In this document: one piece after another, positions 11,898 to 23,185 of the stretch | Numbering within the stretch: the first letter of the stretch is position 1 | Layout of the letters: the number at the start of each line of letters is the position of its first letter | Assembly: GCA_014529385.2 (NCBI GenBank) | Contig: CM043944.1 | Span: 46,045,268 to 46,109,267, forward strand | From: Adiantum capillus-veneris | Taxonomy: Eukaryota; Streptophyta; Polypodiopsida; Polypodiales; Pteridaceae | Direction of reading: 5' to 3' | DNA: 64,000 nucleotides | Position numbers and translations under genes: made by a program | The notes under the pieces: model-generated | The model's database searches: none | Seen by the model: only the letters and a program-made list of their open reading frames with translations | Told to the model about the DNA's origin: nothing

Positions 11898-13959
11898 ATG
11901 TCTACCCTAGATTCAAACGCAGCTTACACAAGCTTGGAGATCCCAACGATAGAGGAATATCCTCCCACAATGGATCTTCCAAACTTGCAATTGATAAAGA
12001 CCCATCTTGTTGAGAGAGTTTGGATGATTGGTCATGAGAGTGAAGGACTATATAGATACATTGACGACAATGAGGTCAATCTTTATAGGTGCTCAGATCC
12101 ATACCTAGAAGAGATAACGGATTACAAGCTCTTATATGTCTACACATACGGAGTCGACTATCAATGGAGATCTATAGTTGTCGACAACTATGGACGAGAA
12201 TACAGAGTTGTAGAAAGCACAAATCCACAGACTGTACTAGAAAGAGGTGGATATTTGGTCAATGAAGGACCACAAATGCCTCCACCAAACACGAGAATTC
12301 CTATAGGAATTCCAAGAAGAGAGCCACCAGGATTCCCTTTAAGAGAGATAATGAGAGAAGGATTGGGAGAGTCTCTGGTTAGACTTGTAGACAATCGAAG
12401 AGTTAGACCATCCCAAGTCCAAAAATGGGTAAACAGAAAATACTCCGGAGATTAGAGCAGAGGAAGTTTCAGATTTTGCGACACAGTTTGCGGGATTTGG
12501 ATCGACTCTAGAAGATGATGCAGCTACTTGGTTCGACTCGATGGAAAAATGGGATTTTGAGACCCTAGATGAGCTGTTTGAGGAGTTTATTGAAGAATTC
12601 TTGCCAAAAGGCATTGCTCACAACACGGTCTCGCAAATCCATAGATTCAAATAGAAAGAGGATGAGTCAGTACGCAAAGCATCATTACGGCTCAAGAGAT
12701 ATGTTAAGCTCTGTCCGAGAGCGGAATTACCTACGCAAGCACGACTGATGCTGATCTTTATCCATGGAATGAGAGATGAGGGCCTTCAGAAGGATCTGCA
12801 TATGATAAGGAGGATGACGTTAAACGAGTTGATCAAAGAAGCTCTTTATCTAGTAGATAACTGTGAGGCATACACAGAAAAGGACTTAAAGAGTCAAGGA
12901 GATGACACATTCTCTCAGCACAGTGTTTCACAAATAAGTGAGTCCATTGCCAAGCCAACGGCACCTATTGATCAAGAAAAGATTATCGATGACTTGGTCA
13001 AGAGGTTGATTCCTCTTGTAAGGTCTGATTCGGGAGAGCCGAAATGGTGTGAAATTGAGAGAAAATGGACGAACCATACGGGGGAAGAGTGCTATTATAG
13101 CATGGAAAATGCTAGGGAGAGGTATGTACAACCTGTTCCAAAAGCACCTACTCCACCTAGATACATTACGGGGAATGCGCCAGGACCAGTAGGAGTTTTA
13201 AGGCCACAGCTTGTCTTAGGACAACAACCTCCGTTGCCAGGTGCTAGAATGCAGGTAGACATGAGATACATGCCAATAATGGAAGCATCAAATAAACCAA
13301 CGCCAGTGCCAGCTACAATGTGGTATAGCAACCAAAGTGAGTACTACCCTTCGAAGCAACAAAATGTGAGAGAAACACATGGAGTGGTGAGGCCGGTACA
13401 ACCTCCACCTCCTGGGTTTCAGTCGAAAGAAAGAAGGTATGAAATGGACGAAAGGACATTGCGATTCATTGCAAATAGCGGCTTATCTAGGTCAAAGCTT
13501 GCTTATAGCCAAGAGGAAATGCTAAAAGAATCTCCTCAACCAGAGACAGATTGTCACAAAAGTCGTGACAACCACTTGGTCAAACAATGTCCTCATACGG
13601 AGATCACTGAAGTAAATGCCTATTGTCTTGAGTGTGGCATCACTCACTTGATCCCCGATTGCCCGAAAAAACCAAACCAAATCAGGAAAATCACGACAAA
13701 TGTATTAGGGATTGTTCAGCTACCTAGTAGCTCAGAAAATGAAAATGTTGTACCAGTTCAAGTGGTTACGAGAGCACAAGCCCAAAAGAAAGCTGATGAG
13801 AATCCAGAGACAAAGAACACGGAAAGTGACATGAGTCCAAAGACAGATGATGGACCAAAGACAGACGCACCAAGTCAGAAAACCAAGAGCATACAAAATA
13901 GTTGGAAAGCTAGAAAGACTAGGATGAAAGCACGCAGGGAACGAGACAAAAATCCCTAG
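11898..13959 (+). pseudogene. gypsy gag polyprotein (one frameshift, one stop)
   Basis: The first frame (11898-12455, 185 aa) starts at ATG and ends YSGD. The adjoining frame carries the conserved retrotransposon gag block LEDDAATWFDSME near 12505, interrupted by a stop in RFK*KED at about 12650, then runs open from 12748 to 13959. Near 13549-13650 are two knuckle-like motifs: a degenerate C-x2-S-x3-H-x4-C, and CLECGITHLIPDC (CX2CX3HX4C, the three-residue spacing common in plant gypsy Gag). The C-terminus is rich in Lys, Glu and Thr. In an intact element Gag would coat the RNA and form particles; here the frame breaks make it non-functional without recoding. Confidence 0.75.
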
Positions 13960-14488
13960 CTGAGAAGCTTACCGAAGCTGAGGAGAAGATAAAACAACAT
14001 GAGGAAAAGGAGGCACCTTCTCTTACACAGATGGTTAAACCTCTAGAAGAACCATCCACATATGAGAAACCGAGAAGTGCTAGTTCAGGAGGATCTGTGT
14101 TGGCAGAGAAGGTTAATGAGATATTAGATACCCTCTTAAAAGCCTATAATGTGAGGCTCAAAAACAACCAAACCCAGTAACACAGGTGGATGACATATCC
14201 CTATGCGGAACTAGAAAAGCAAAGGTTTGAAATGTGCAAGAAAATGATTCAAATAGCCCAAGCTTTACTAGAACCACCAGTTGCGAGGATGTGATCCGTG
14301 TCATGCCTACACAAGTAATCCCACCAAACCAGGAACTAAAAGAGCCAGATTCTAGTCATGAGCACAGAGCAAACCTCAAAGACCCAGCATTATAACCAAG
14401 GATAGTACTGAATACCACGGATAACTCTTCCGAGGGATTTCACCAAGCTAAACCTGAGGATTGTAAAGAGATAGATGGTCTTGACGAA

Positions 14489-16042
14489 TTGTGGAAACAA
14501 GTCAGAGAGGCCAATGAAGCCGATGACCTAAGAAGACGAGTAGACAAGACTGGTGATGAACGAGGAGTGTTTCTACCACCAATAGAGGAATTTGAGACTG
14601 GATCTCAAATGAATCTAGACGTGAAATCGTGTTGGGGCGAGAAAGGATCTGTACAATCTATGGATAGTCAACCCCATTCGCTAAGAACACTACTTTCCTA
14701 CATGGGAGAGTACGAGACCAAGTTAGATGTGGTTGCAGTCCCATCAAAGAGACTGTCTCCCAACAAGGCCATTGATTCAAAGGGACTAGTAGATATTCTA
14801 TCTACCCCAGTCACCTATACAATAATGTTAGCCGAGTTGCTCAGAATAAGACCAAACATGTGGGCTAATGTGGGTAAATGTCTAGAGAAATTTGGTGTAA
14901 AAACCCCCATTACTCAAATCGAGGTAGGCATCAAAGAGCTTGAAATGCCTCAACTAAATACTAGGCCAGTGCCATTAAACAAGGTAGGCGAGTATTACGA
15001 GGGAGAAGATGGAAACACCACCCTTCCTATGGAATTCAATAATGTAAAAACCATGGCAATCCTTGACAGTGGAGCTAGTGTGGCCATTGCAACCAAAGAG
15101 GTTTGGAAAAAATGGGGAAAACCTGCCTTGATATCCACACGAATGACCCTGCAGCTTGCAGACGGACACAAGGAAAAGCCCCTAGGACTGCTAGAAAAAG
15201 TACTTGTTACTTCTTGTGGCATTCAATATGAACACACTTTTGCTGTTGTTGACTTTGGAAAGAAGAACAACTATGAAATCATTCTGGGAAGACCATTCAT
15301 GCGACAATTGAAAATGGTCCAAGATTGGGGTTATGACCATATATACCTGAGACATATGGAAACCATAACAAAGATAAACTTGAGGGACCATAGCTATAGG
15401 GATGTGACGAGAACACCGGTTGAGGAGTTTGATTCCGCCACAGTAACAGGATCAGAACTTCCAGCTTGGTTGGGTAAGCCTAAAGAGCTGTGGATGTGTG
15501 GAGCTTCACAATGTGGTAGCTTGAAACGTGAGGAATGTATCCTAGAGCATGTTATAGAGGATATGGACTATATCCCAGAACCATTTCCTGAAGAAGAGTT
15601 AGAGCCTTTTGGATGGGAACACATCTTGGCTACTCTGGACGTGTGCGTCGTAAAGGATGCTCCCACAACAAAGTTTTGTGATGAAAATGGCTATGATGTC
15701 GTTCCTTATTTTGCAGTGAGTGTAATCCTGGAAAACGAAGAGGTCCAGACATCAACAAGCTCTCGAAATAAGGTACAAACAAAGAAATGTAGAGAATCAA
15801 AAGATGAAGAAGACGACGAGTTCTATGACTCTGTAGAACACTTCGAGCTTCAAGAAGATCAACGACCCGGGAATCAATGTCATCGCTACACAAATAAAGT
15901 GCATCAAAAGTGGATTCCAAAGTCCTCCGTGAGAACACAGCCACCACAGGTATCCTCATACATGGCTCCTAATAAGGATGCAAAGACTCAGCTAGGAGGA
16001 ATACGACCAGAGCAACGAGCTGTAAACCATTTTATACTTTAA
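14489..16042 (+). CDS. gypsy pol N-terminal region with aspartic protease
   Basis: This is a 517-residue open frame. Residues near 190 contain AILDSGASVAIATKEVW, with the catalytic D-S-G. About 75 residues later comes YEIILGRPFMRQLKMVQDWG, the ILG-R flap and C-terminal signature of gypsy protease. Downstream are acidic linker sequences, and the frame ends at a stop at 16042 without reaching RT. In an intact element the enzyme would cleave Gag-Pol. A gag-pol linker with stops lies at 13960-14488, so I treat this as the surviving start of pol in a truncated element. The first ATG at 14489 is probably not a natural start. Confidence 0.7.
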   Translation: MWKQVREANEADDLRRRVDKTGDERGVFLPPIEEFETGSQMNLDVKSCWGEKGSVQSMDSQPHSLRTLLSYMGEYETKLDVVAVPSKRLSPNKAIDSKGLVDILSTPVTYTIMLAELLRIRPNMWANVGKCLEKFGVKTPITQIEVGIKELEMPQLNTRPVPLNKVGEYYEGEDGNTTLPMEFNNVKTMAILDSGASVAIATKEVWKKWGKPALISTRMTLQLADGHKEKPLGLLEKVLVTSCGIQYEHTFAVVDFGKKNNYEIILGRPFMRQLKMVQDWGYDHIYLRHMETITKINLRDHSYRDVTRTPVEEFDSATVTGSELPAWLGKPKELWMCGASQCGSLKREECILEHVIEDMDYIPEPFPEEELEPFGWEHILATLDVCVVKDAPTTKFCDENGYDVVPYFAVSVILENEEVQTSTSSRNKVQTKKCRESKDEEDDEFYDSVEHFELQEDQRPGNQCHRYTNKVHQKWIPKSSVRTQPPQVSSYMAPNKDAKTQLGGIRPEQRAVNHFIL

Positions 16043-16640
16043 TAATCAAACACAATTTCAAATTGAGCCCCATACAAATAATGCCATGTTTTCATAGCAG
16101 ACAATATTGCATTATGATCGCGTTCATATGCAGAATAATTTTGCTGGGCAAAATCGAGTTTCTTGCTTTCAAAGGAAATGGGTCTATCTTCCTCGAGAAG
16201 AACTACCCCAATAGCTTGATTATTGGAATTTGTTTCCAAGATGAAAGGTTCATAGAATCAATAATAGCTACAATGGGTGCAATAGCTAGAGTGACCTTAA
16301 GTGCATTGAAACTTTGCCGTTGAGCTTCTCCCCAATGAATTTCTTTGCCCTTGGCTTTCAACTGGTACATCATATGAACAACAATTTGAGCATGGTTTTT
16401 AATGAACCTTTTATAAAAACTGCGAAGCTCATTAAAAAATGGAGCTCGTCTAATTTTTTTGATGAAGGCCAATTTCGGATGGCATCTACTTTAGATTGAT
16501 CCATATGCAATCCAGAAGCAAAGATTACATGCCCCAAATAGTGAATTTCTTATTTCAAAAAATCATGCTTGGTTTCTTTAGCATATGATTTGTTTTGTCG
16601 TAGCGGATCAAATACCTGAGATGCATGCAATTTGTTTTTT
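16039..16640 (-). pseudogene. gypsy reverse transcriptase C-terminus and RNase H fragment
   Basis: On the minus strand, from 16640 downwards: QVFDPLRQNKSYAK, then YLGHVIFASGLHMDQSKVDA (the conserved RT thumb entry), then FNALKVTLAIAPIV, and after a frameshift near 16220 the RNase H start QAIGVVLLEEDRPISFESKK and FDY. At least two stops or frame changes break it. The fragment ends at the junction with the plus-strand gypsy element, so integrase is absent. Confidence 0.8.
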
Positions 16641-16865
16641 GGTAATTTTTTGTGAGTTTACTGGTTGACGAGGCCCGCCGATGCCTAGTTCGGAATCTGT
16701 CACTTGAGGAACCTCCAATGGCCTTGAGTTAGCTGTCCTCAAAGTCTGAGTTCCCTATGGGGGAACGGGTGCTTGACCTAAGTAAGAGGCTCTTCTAAAA
16801 AGAGTGACACTAGTGTGAAGCCAAGGGCTCCAAGAAACAACAATGGCAACATGCATATTGCTCAA

Positions 16866-17150
<285 letters not shown>

Positions 17151-17499
17151 CTAATCCTCCCCGCCATGTCGTGCTATGATGACTTTTTTTGTACTCCTTA
17201 TTAGCACCAGTCCAAAGGGATGGATTTTGTGCAGGTTGCTTAACGAGGATGTGTGTGTGTGTCGAGGAGCTTTCCCATGGCTGACTCTGCTTGTCTTACT
17301 CACCACAACCTCCTTTCTCTCTTGTATGCATGCAACTCCATGTCCCCCTTCCCCACCATGGACTTGTTAACTCAAGCTCTCATAGCACTATGAGGCAAGG
17401 ATGTGTGGAGCCCGATACTCCACCCAGCCTGCCTACATAATGTTATAAGCAACCCCCATGCCAGTCCACACACCTTGCCCTTGGCCTCACATAACACCC

Positions 17500-18010
17500 T
17501 TGTGCTTATCCAATATTTGTACGAAGTGCAGGTCTTAATGGTGGGCATCTAAAAGAAGTTCCACAACTCATATAAAACCTTCTTTTGAAAGTCACCTGGC
17601 GTGAAAGCTTCACAAAACTTTTTCCTTAGTGCCGCCCAATTCACAAAGTGACTCTCACTAGACTGGTTGTATCATTTTTGTACTACGCTATCCAAGGTTG
17701 ATGGAAAGGCATTAGGTAGGCATCTTCTTTATTGAGACCACTATCTCATAGTACATAGAAAGATACAAACTTCATTACATGGTTGTTTGCATCCTTTGTG
17801 GAGAGTCCCTTGAAGGTAGGAAAGTTTTTAATGTTGATCTTGGTCAGAACGTTTGTCAACTCCTCCATTGGGGCCTACTTAGGAATCGGTTGTAACACAC
17901 GTGGGGGAAAGTGTGCCTCAGGAGGTGATGAGTCCTTTGAGGTAGATGCTAGAGAGGGTAGTGGAAGCAAGGGTGGAGGACTTCTACTTGATAAGAAGGG
18001 CTAATGCTTT
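17500..18010 (-). pseudogene. gypsy gag fragment
   Basis: Reading the minus strand near 17840-17760 gives FPTFKGLSTKDANNHVMKF, the conserved start of a gypsy gag domain. Stops and frame changes follow, and the similarity fades by 17500. It lies between the leader (18100-18340) and the RT/RNase H relic (16640-16039), so both probably come from one minus-strand gypsy element interrupted by microsatellites. Confidence 0.6.
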
Positions 18011-18099
18011 TTGTGGTAGTTCTGCAGAGGACTCCTTAAGGGACTTGGCTGGTCTTTGAGCTGCCTTATATGTGTCATTCAATAGCATCCAACCTATTG

Positions 18100-18361
18100 G
18101 CAAGAAGGCCCTTGAACCTGCTAGAACATACTCCCCTAGACCATGCTAGACTAAACTGGACCAAAAGAGATCAAACCAAACTAGGCCAAGGCTAGACTAG
18201 GGCAAACTATACCAAGTTGGATATAGGCGAGGGTGGACTAGACCAATCTAAACTAGCAAACTAGACCAAGGCAAGAGACTAGACCCCAACTAACTCCTTG
18301 ACCATGTACACTTAGCAGTGAAGTGAGACTTCAATTGAACTCCCACCAGGTGTGCCAAAAA
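18100..18361 (-). repeat. gypsy leader with primer-site-like motif and CTAGACCA-type short repeats
   Basis: Directly after the LTR end, the minus strand reads TTTTTGGCACACCTGGTGGG (18361-18342), resembling the TGGCACGCCNGGTGGG primer-site signature of some plant gypsy elements. Beyond it, 18130-18290 is built of degenerate repeats related to CTAGACCA/CTAGACTA. Confidence 0.5.
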
Positions 18362-18696
18362 TGAGAGGACATGTAGCAAGAAATATATGTCATGCTCTCT
18401 ACTATCTGTGCTCCTCAGTGCAATAATCAAGAAATCTCACTCCAAAACATAGAAACAAACACTATAGAGCAATATGGAATAGAGTGAAGGGCGTGAAAAG
18501 CCTCGTGCACATGCATGTAAGGAAGGGGGAAGGAGAAGAGGAGAGAAACAGAGGTTTGGGGGAAACACACATTTATGTAATGCAACTTGTGTCTCTTTAT
18601 TATTTTGTATATATATGAACAATGAAGGGTTAGTGTATACAAAGGTTAATGAGTTAGGTTCACATGGGTGCCCAGCCGCATGGCCTTTACCCAACA
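18362..18696 (-). repeat. 335-bp LTR between copia 3' end and gypsy leader
   Basis: On the minus strand the LTR starts TGTTGGGTAAAGG, right after a polypurine tract (AAGTGGGAGAT, plus 18697-18707), and ends CCTCTCA. A TATA-like stretch lies at 18602-18616. Upstream is a copia RNase H, downstream a gypsy leader. The second LTR of either element is not in the window. Confidence 0.6.
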
Positions 18697-19660
18697 ATCT
18701 CCCACTTAAAGTTCAATGTGGTCGTAAGTGGCGACTAAAGCTAGTATGTACAACCATGAAGCACGACAGCTTCACCCCTATACAAAAATTCTCAACCTAC
18801 CCCCATTATCCCAATGCAATGTGCAAACGATATGTAGCTAGGCTCTTTGTAAAAGCATCTATTGGGTTGTCATCAATGTGGACCTTGACAAGCTCCAAGC
18901 ACTTATCTGTCAATGCATCCCGAATAAGATGATACCTCACCTCAATGTGTTTTGACTTGGAATGAAACACGAGATTCCTTGCCAAAGCAATGGCACTCTA
19001 ACTATCACAATGGAAAACTGGAACCTGCTGAATGTCCATGTCTCTCACTAAATGTGCCAACCATAAAGCTTCTTTGTTGGCATCTGATGTTGCAACATAC
19101 TCAGCCTCTGTAGTGTTGGAAGACGTCAATCTTGGAGAGACGATCTCCGAGAAATGGCTCGTCCTGCAAATATGAAAATGTAGGTAGACATATATCTCCT
19201 ACTATCTCTACAACCCACATAATCTGCATTCGTGTAACCAACAATAGATGCATCACTACTGCCGAAGCATAATTAGCTGCTTTGTTGTACACTTTAAGTA
19301 TCTGAGGATATGTTTCACCGCTATCCAATGCTCCTTGCCAAGATTAGCCATATATACACTCCCACTGCAGATGCAATGTCTGGCCTTGTAGCTACCATAG
19401 CATACATAAGATTGCCTACGGCCGAAGAGTATGGCACATTTGCCATTTTTTCTCTCTCAGCATCTGACTTGGGGGAATCTTCCTTGCTAAGTTTTAAATA
19501 TGACGATAGTGGACTACTCACTACCTTCCCCCTTGCATACTGAAACGCAACAAGACTTTGTACATATAGGATTCCCGGGATAACTCAAGAATGCCTCTTT
19601 TCATGTCTCTCTTGATACGTATACCAAGAAAACGATTTGCTTTGTGTTGAGCGGTTATGC
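18697..19660 (-). pseudogene. Ty1/copia RT end and RNase H remnant
   Basis: From 19660 down the minus strand gives NRFLGIRIKRDMKRGILELS (end of copia RT), then KMANVPYSSAVGNLMYAMVA and TRPDIASAVG (the entry to RNase H). At least two frame changes follow before the polypurine tract at 18697-18707. The upstream gag to RT portion is absent. Confidence 0.8.
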
Positions 19661-19826
19661 TCTTATGGACAATGCATTTACACTTTGTGTGGGCTGATCT
19701 ATAGACTCATTTTGTGCTCATTTATGGCATCTTGAAGTGACAGTTCGTCATTGGATACACAAATTGGTGTATCACAAAGATCTTAGAGGCGCAGACATGC
19801 GGTTTTTTGGCATTGTGGTAGACTAG

Positions 19827-21147
19827 CACTAGGTTGGTAATGGGACACTTTTATGTCCTGTTAAGTGACCATTTTCCTTGAATTATGTCAAGAGTTTCAA
19901 AATGGATTTTGAGGTGCTATCTGTCTAGAAATTTGTCTCATGAGCTGAAAAAAACTTGACATTTTTTTGGAATATCAATTCCATCTTTAACCTTGTCCTT
20001 GCACAACATTTCACAACCTAAACTGTGTGAAAAAACGGGTCCTGTTTTTGGCTTTTTTCAACTTTTTGCAACTATACCACTCTAGAATTCATGTTTGTGA
20101 AGTCTATAATGTTAGAGAACTATCTTTAGTAGTCCTCAACATGTCTTGATGCTTCTAGGGAGAAATAAATGTTAAAGTTGTAAGTTATGACCAAATTACA
20201 AAAATTGTCAAATTCTGTTTTTTAGCCAATTTTAGCTCTTCTATGATTTTTTTGGTTGCTTTCATGATATCCAAATGGAGTTTTGATTTTCTATGTCGCA
20301 TATTGTAACATAAAGCTAATATTCCTTGAGTTTTGGGACACCTAATACCCTATTTTGCATAGTAGACAACGATGGTTGATTTTTTCAATTATAGAAGAAA
20401 ACGAAACATTCTAGTATATCAAGTATAGCTTTTTCAATATTGTTAGTTTCTTGTGACAACTACATGCATTTTGTAGGTAGTAACCATATCTAGTCATAAG
20501 GATCAAATTTGGCTAGATATTGAATAGTTTCTATGGGATTCTACAACTCATAATGTTGAGCCCAATTTTTTCATGTTTGTTGTATTTAGTACTTCATCTT
20601 TGTCCCCAAGATTCCCCTTGGTAAGAGATGTATTATTCTTTTGACATGCTCCATGGCTCCTTATGAACCTAAAGGACAATAGGGAACTAAGAAAACATGC
20701 ATATATTATTTGTATTGAGCGTGGCTATAGAAACTTTGATAATAGGTTTGTAGAATGGTAAAAATTCAACTTTTTTGTACCGATTTCTTTTGGAAAAACA
20801 AAAAATAGTGAGTGAGAAGCAATCATATGTTCTTATCACCAATCCATTAAAGTTAACTAGGGAATTTATCTCAAGTCCTACAAAAACCCCTAATCTTATT
20901 TTTATGCAACAAAACATAAGAAATGACTGTTTTGATGAAAATGTAATGGTCCATCAACTTTGGAGGCTTGGTGTGACCAAAAGATGAGAAATTTTACAAG
21001 TTTCTTATTTTTTCCATGTGTAGTAGGCCTTGAACTATAACCTCATGAAAGGATTTTACAAAATGAGTGGATCTACTATGGTTTTGGAGGTTTTTTCCAA
21101 ACCCCTGAAAGGACACTTTTATGTCATGTTAGGTTACCAACCTAGTG
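19827..21147. mobile_element. non-autonomous CACTA-ended DNA transposon
   Basis: The ends are inverted: CACTAGGTTGGTAA at the left and its complement at the right. Both are flanked by CTAG (19823-19826 and 21148-21151), which behaves like a target duplication. Subterminal GGACACTTTTATGTC occurs at both ends in inverted orientation. The 1.3-kb interior is AT-rich and contains no transposase-like frame. Removing it with one CTAG restores the copia zinc knuckle frame. CACTA elements normally duplicate 3 bp, so the 4-bp CTAG is slightly unusual. Confidence 0.8.
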
Positions 21148-21777
21148 CTAGAGCACATAAGGAGATTATGTTTTAGGCGTTTAAGACAACGGAGGTTTCC
21201 ATTGGTTGTTGGTGAGAGTACGAGTGTGGTAGACACTCCTACTTCCGCAGGTTCAGCTAGACATGCATGGACTTTGTCTCATGATTGACAACAGTTGGAC
21301 AGTAGTGCTTTACGCCATGTTACTCCTTGCAGGGAGTGGTTTAGCACGTGTTCTGCTCTAAGATAGGATGGTGTTCATGGTGTGGGTGACATTCATTTTC
21401 ACTTTGCTAGTGGGAGTATGCTTGTGGTCCATGATGTTCAGTATGTGCCTGATGCTTGTAGGAGTTTGATCTCCATCTTGTAGCTTAGAGATCATGAGTG
21501 TCATGTTCAATTGACTGATGAGACTTACTTGATGAAAAAAGGTTAACTTGTGATAGTGTGAGGCCATCGTGGTGCTCATTCAACCCTTCTCTATGTTCTT
21601 GGTGTCAAGGAGGCCATAGTCTTTGTGAGTCCGTTGCCATGTAGACATTTGCAGTCTAGGCGAGTACACTTTACTGATGAGCAACGTGACACTTTTCTCG
21701 TTGTGCATACAGGTTTTGAGGACATGCACGTAGAGCAGGAGAGCTCTTTGAGTGCATGACTAGAGCAGTCACCGATA

Positions 21778-22410
21778 GTGGTGACAGATTTTGAGGCTTT
21801 GCCAATCAAGGAGCAAAATAGTGAGTCATATGTACGAGACGGTGCTGTCTCAGTGACTTTGCAGACATGTAATTTTGCAGATGAACTCCAAAAAGTTGTG
21901 CATAACATGTATGTTGATGTAGAGTTAGAGCGGCCATGCTCTAGTGAGACAAAACTGATTGATCCTCTTAGGACAGAGATGTCTCCCACCATGGAGATGA
22001 GCGATATGGAGTTCTTTGATATGCTCATGCTAGAGGCTAATATGGTGATGCTAGGACATGTGGATATAGTCCCTATGGACAATGAGGGAATGATGACCAT
22101 CCTGGAGTTAGGTTTGACATGTCCATATGCAACTCGTTCTGGTGGTGCTGCAATGAGAGTTGAGATACCTACTGTGGATAGATTGGCAGAGGTCACTGCA
22201 CATGGCATTGATGCAATTGGCATGGATACGCTGGCAGAGATTACGCGTTTGTCATCAGCCTTTGGGACTCTCATGTATGACCTAATAGTGTCAATGCCCG
22301 ACATAACAACTGCAGTGGTAGCGTTTGCAATTGGGGTTGTCAATCATGCGATGATTGACACTAGCATGATGCATCACGGATCGATGCAGGTCATTACAGG
22401 ATACCTGTAG
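21778..22410 (+). CDS. 210-residue ORF of the deleted copia element (spacer plus RNase-H-like tail)
   Basis: The open frame starts with a Val/Asp/Glu-rich segment of unknown function, with TCNFADELQKVVHNMYVDVE and FFDMLMLEANMVMLG recognisable as the counterparts of the minus-strand spacer ORF at 5909-6400. It ends with an RNase-H-like stretch (LSSAFGTLMYDLIVSMPDI). No catalytic residues of integrase or RT are visible. The codons upstream (21480-21777) are interrupted by stops, so translation from the element is doubtful. Confidence 0.4.
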   Translation: MVTDFEALPIKEQNSESYVRDGAVSVTLQTCNFADELQKVVHNMYVDVELERPCSSETKLIDPLRTEMSPTMEMSDMEFFDMLMLEANMVMLGHVDIVPMDNEGMMTILELGLTCPYATRSGGAAMRVEIPTVDRLAEVTAHGIDAIGMDTLAEITRLSSAFGTLMYDLIVSMPDITTAVVAFAIGVVNHAMIDTSMMHHGSMQVITGYL

Positions 22411-22599
22411 GGTATGCATGCTGATTCCAGCAGGGATATATGCTTTCGCACACTGCTAGAGCCTACATGGCGGCATGCATTGGCTTCAAGAGAGCCATTA
22501 GACATAGGTTGAAATGAGTTTTCTCCATTACCTACTGCACATACTACTAGGTCCTATGGTAGTCCCACTTATTGACACGTTCGCCTTTAAGAGCAATAT

Positions 22600-23129
22600 T
22601 TTTGGGGTAAAGGTGGTGTGCCTCTTACCCCGATAAGACACATGAGAGACGGCCGACCACCCATTACTTGTACACACCTTATTCTGTACCAGTTAGAAGA
22701 ATAAGGGGCTCTCTTACACACATTGTGTTCAATACACTTAGCTCCAATTCCATGACTCATGGGTACAATGGGGGTGTCAAGGCTCCATCTATACAAGCAG
22801 AGTGCAGGTGTGCAAGTGCTAGACTAAAAAACGAGCCTATAGACTCAATGACTCATACAACGCTTCCATATCCCAAAACCAACTAAGCATATATACAACA
22901 TAAAGGGTAGCCAATGACTAACACAAATATCTTTGAAAATCCAGCTACGCCTATCTTCGAAATGTGGTCGCAATGAACTGGCCATGGTGTCTTGTAGACC
23001 ACCACTCAATGTGTTTGCTGCCATGTGTCACTACCCAGGCTAGAGTTACCTAGTGTGAGACCAAGGCTAACTGTAACCACTGTCCAAAACCAATTGGAAC
23101 TGCTGTCCAAGTCCTATGGCATTGTAGCC

Positions 23130-23185
<56 letters not shown>

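Larger units (their letters stand above)
8331..16042 (+). mobile_element. 5' part of a Ty3/gypsy (Athila/Tat-type) retrotransposon
   Basis: Order on the plus strand: 5' LTR 8331-9288, tRNA-Asp-type primer site 9290-9307, a 2.6-kb non-coding leader carrying a repeated palindrome, gag (11898-13959, one frame break) and aspartic protease (within 14489-16042). RT, RNase H, integrase and 3' LTR are missing. At 16042 the sequence switches to an inverted gypsy fragment that begins inside RNase H. The protease frame is still long and open, so the truncation may be fairly recent relative to other relics here. Confidence 0.8.
19665..22600 (+). mobile_element. Ty1/copia remnant (plus strand) lacking integrase and RT, split by a DNA element
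   Basis: The element holds a zinc knuckle (19790-19826 joined to 21148-21180), a protease region (about 21290-21560), a spacer with a 210-residue open frame (21778-22410), and an RNase-H-like tail ending LSSAFGTLMYDLIVSMPDI, where ordinary copia has YSSAVGSLMYAM..TRPDI. No integrase or RT motifs lie between. A 1.3-kb DNA element sits in the knuckle (19827-21147). Stops occur in the protease part. Neither LTR is recognised. Confidence 0.65.

Noticed and set aside
17400-17420. Small hairpin (GTGGAGCCCGATACTCCAC) as a terminator or ncRNA
   Set aside because: It is an isolated short inverted repeat in a eukaryotic retroelement relic, with no supporting context.
21591-22343. 250-residue minus-strand ORF
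   Set aside because: It is opposite the copia-derived plus-strand frame that keeps RNase-H-like motifs. The minus frame is Ser/Thr-rich with no domain.
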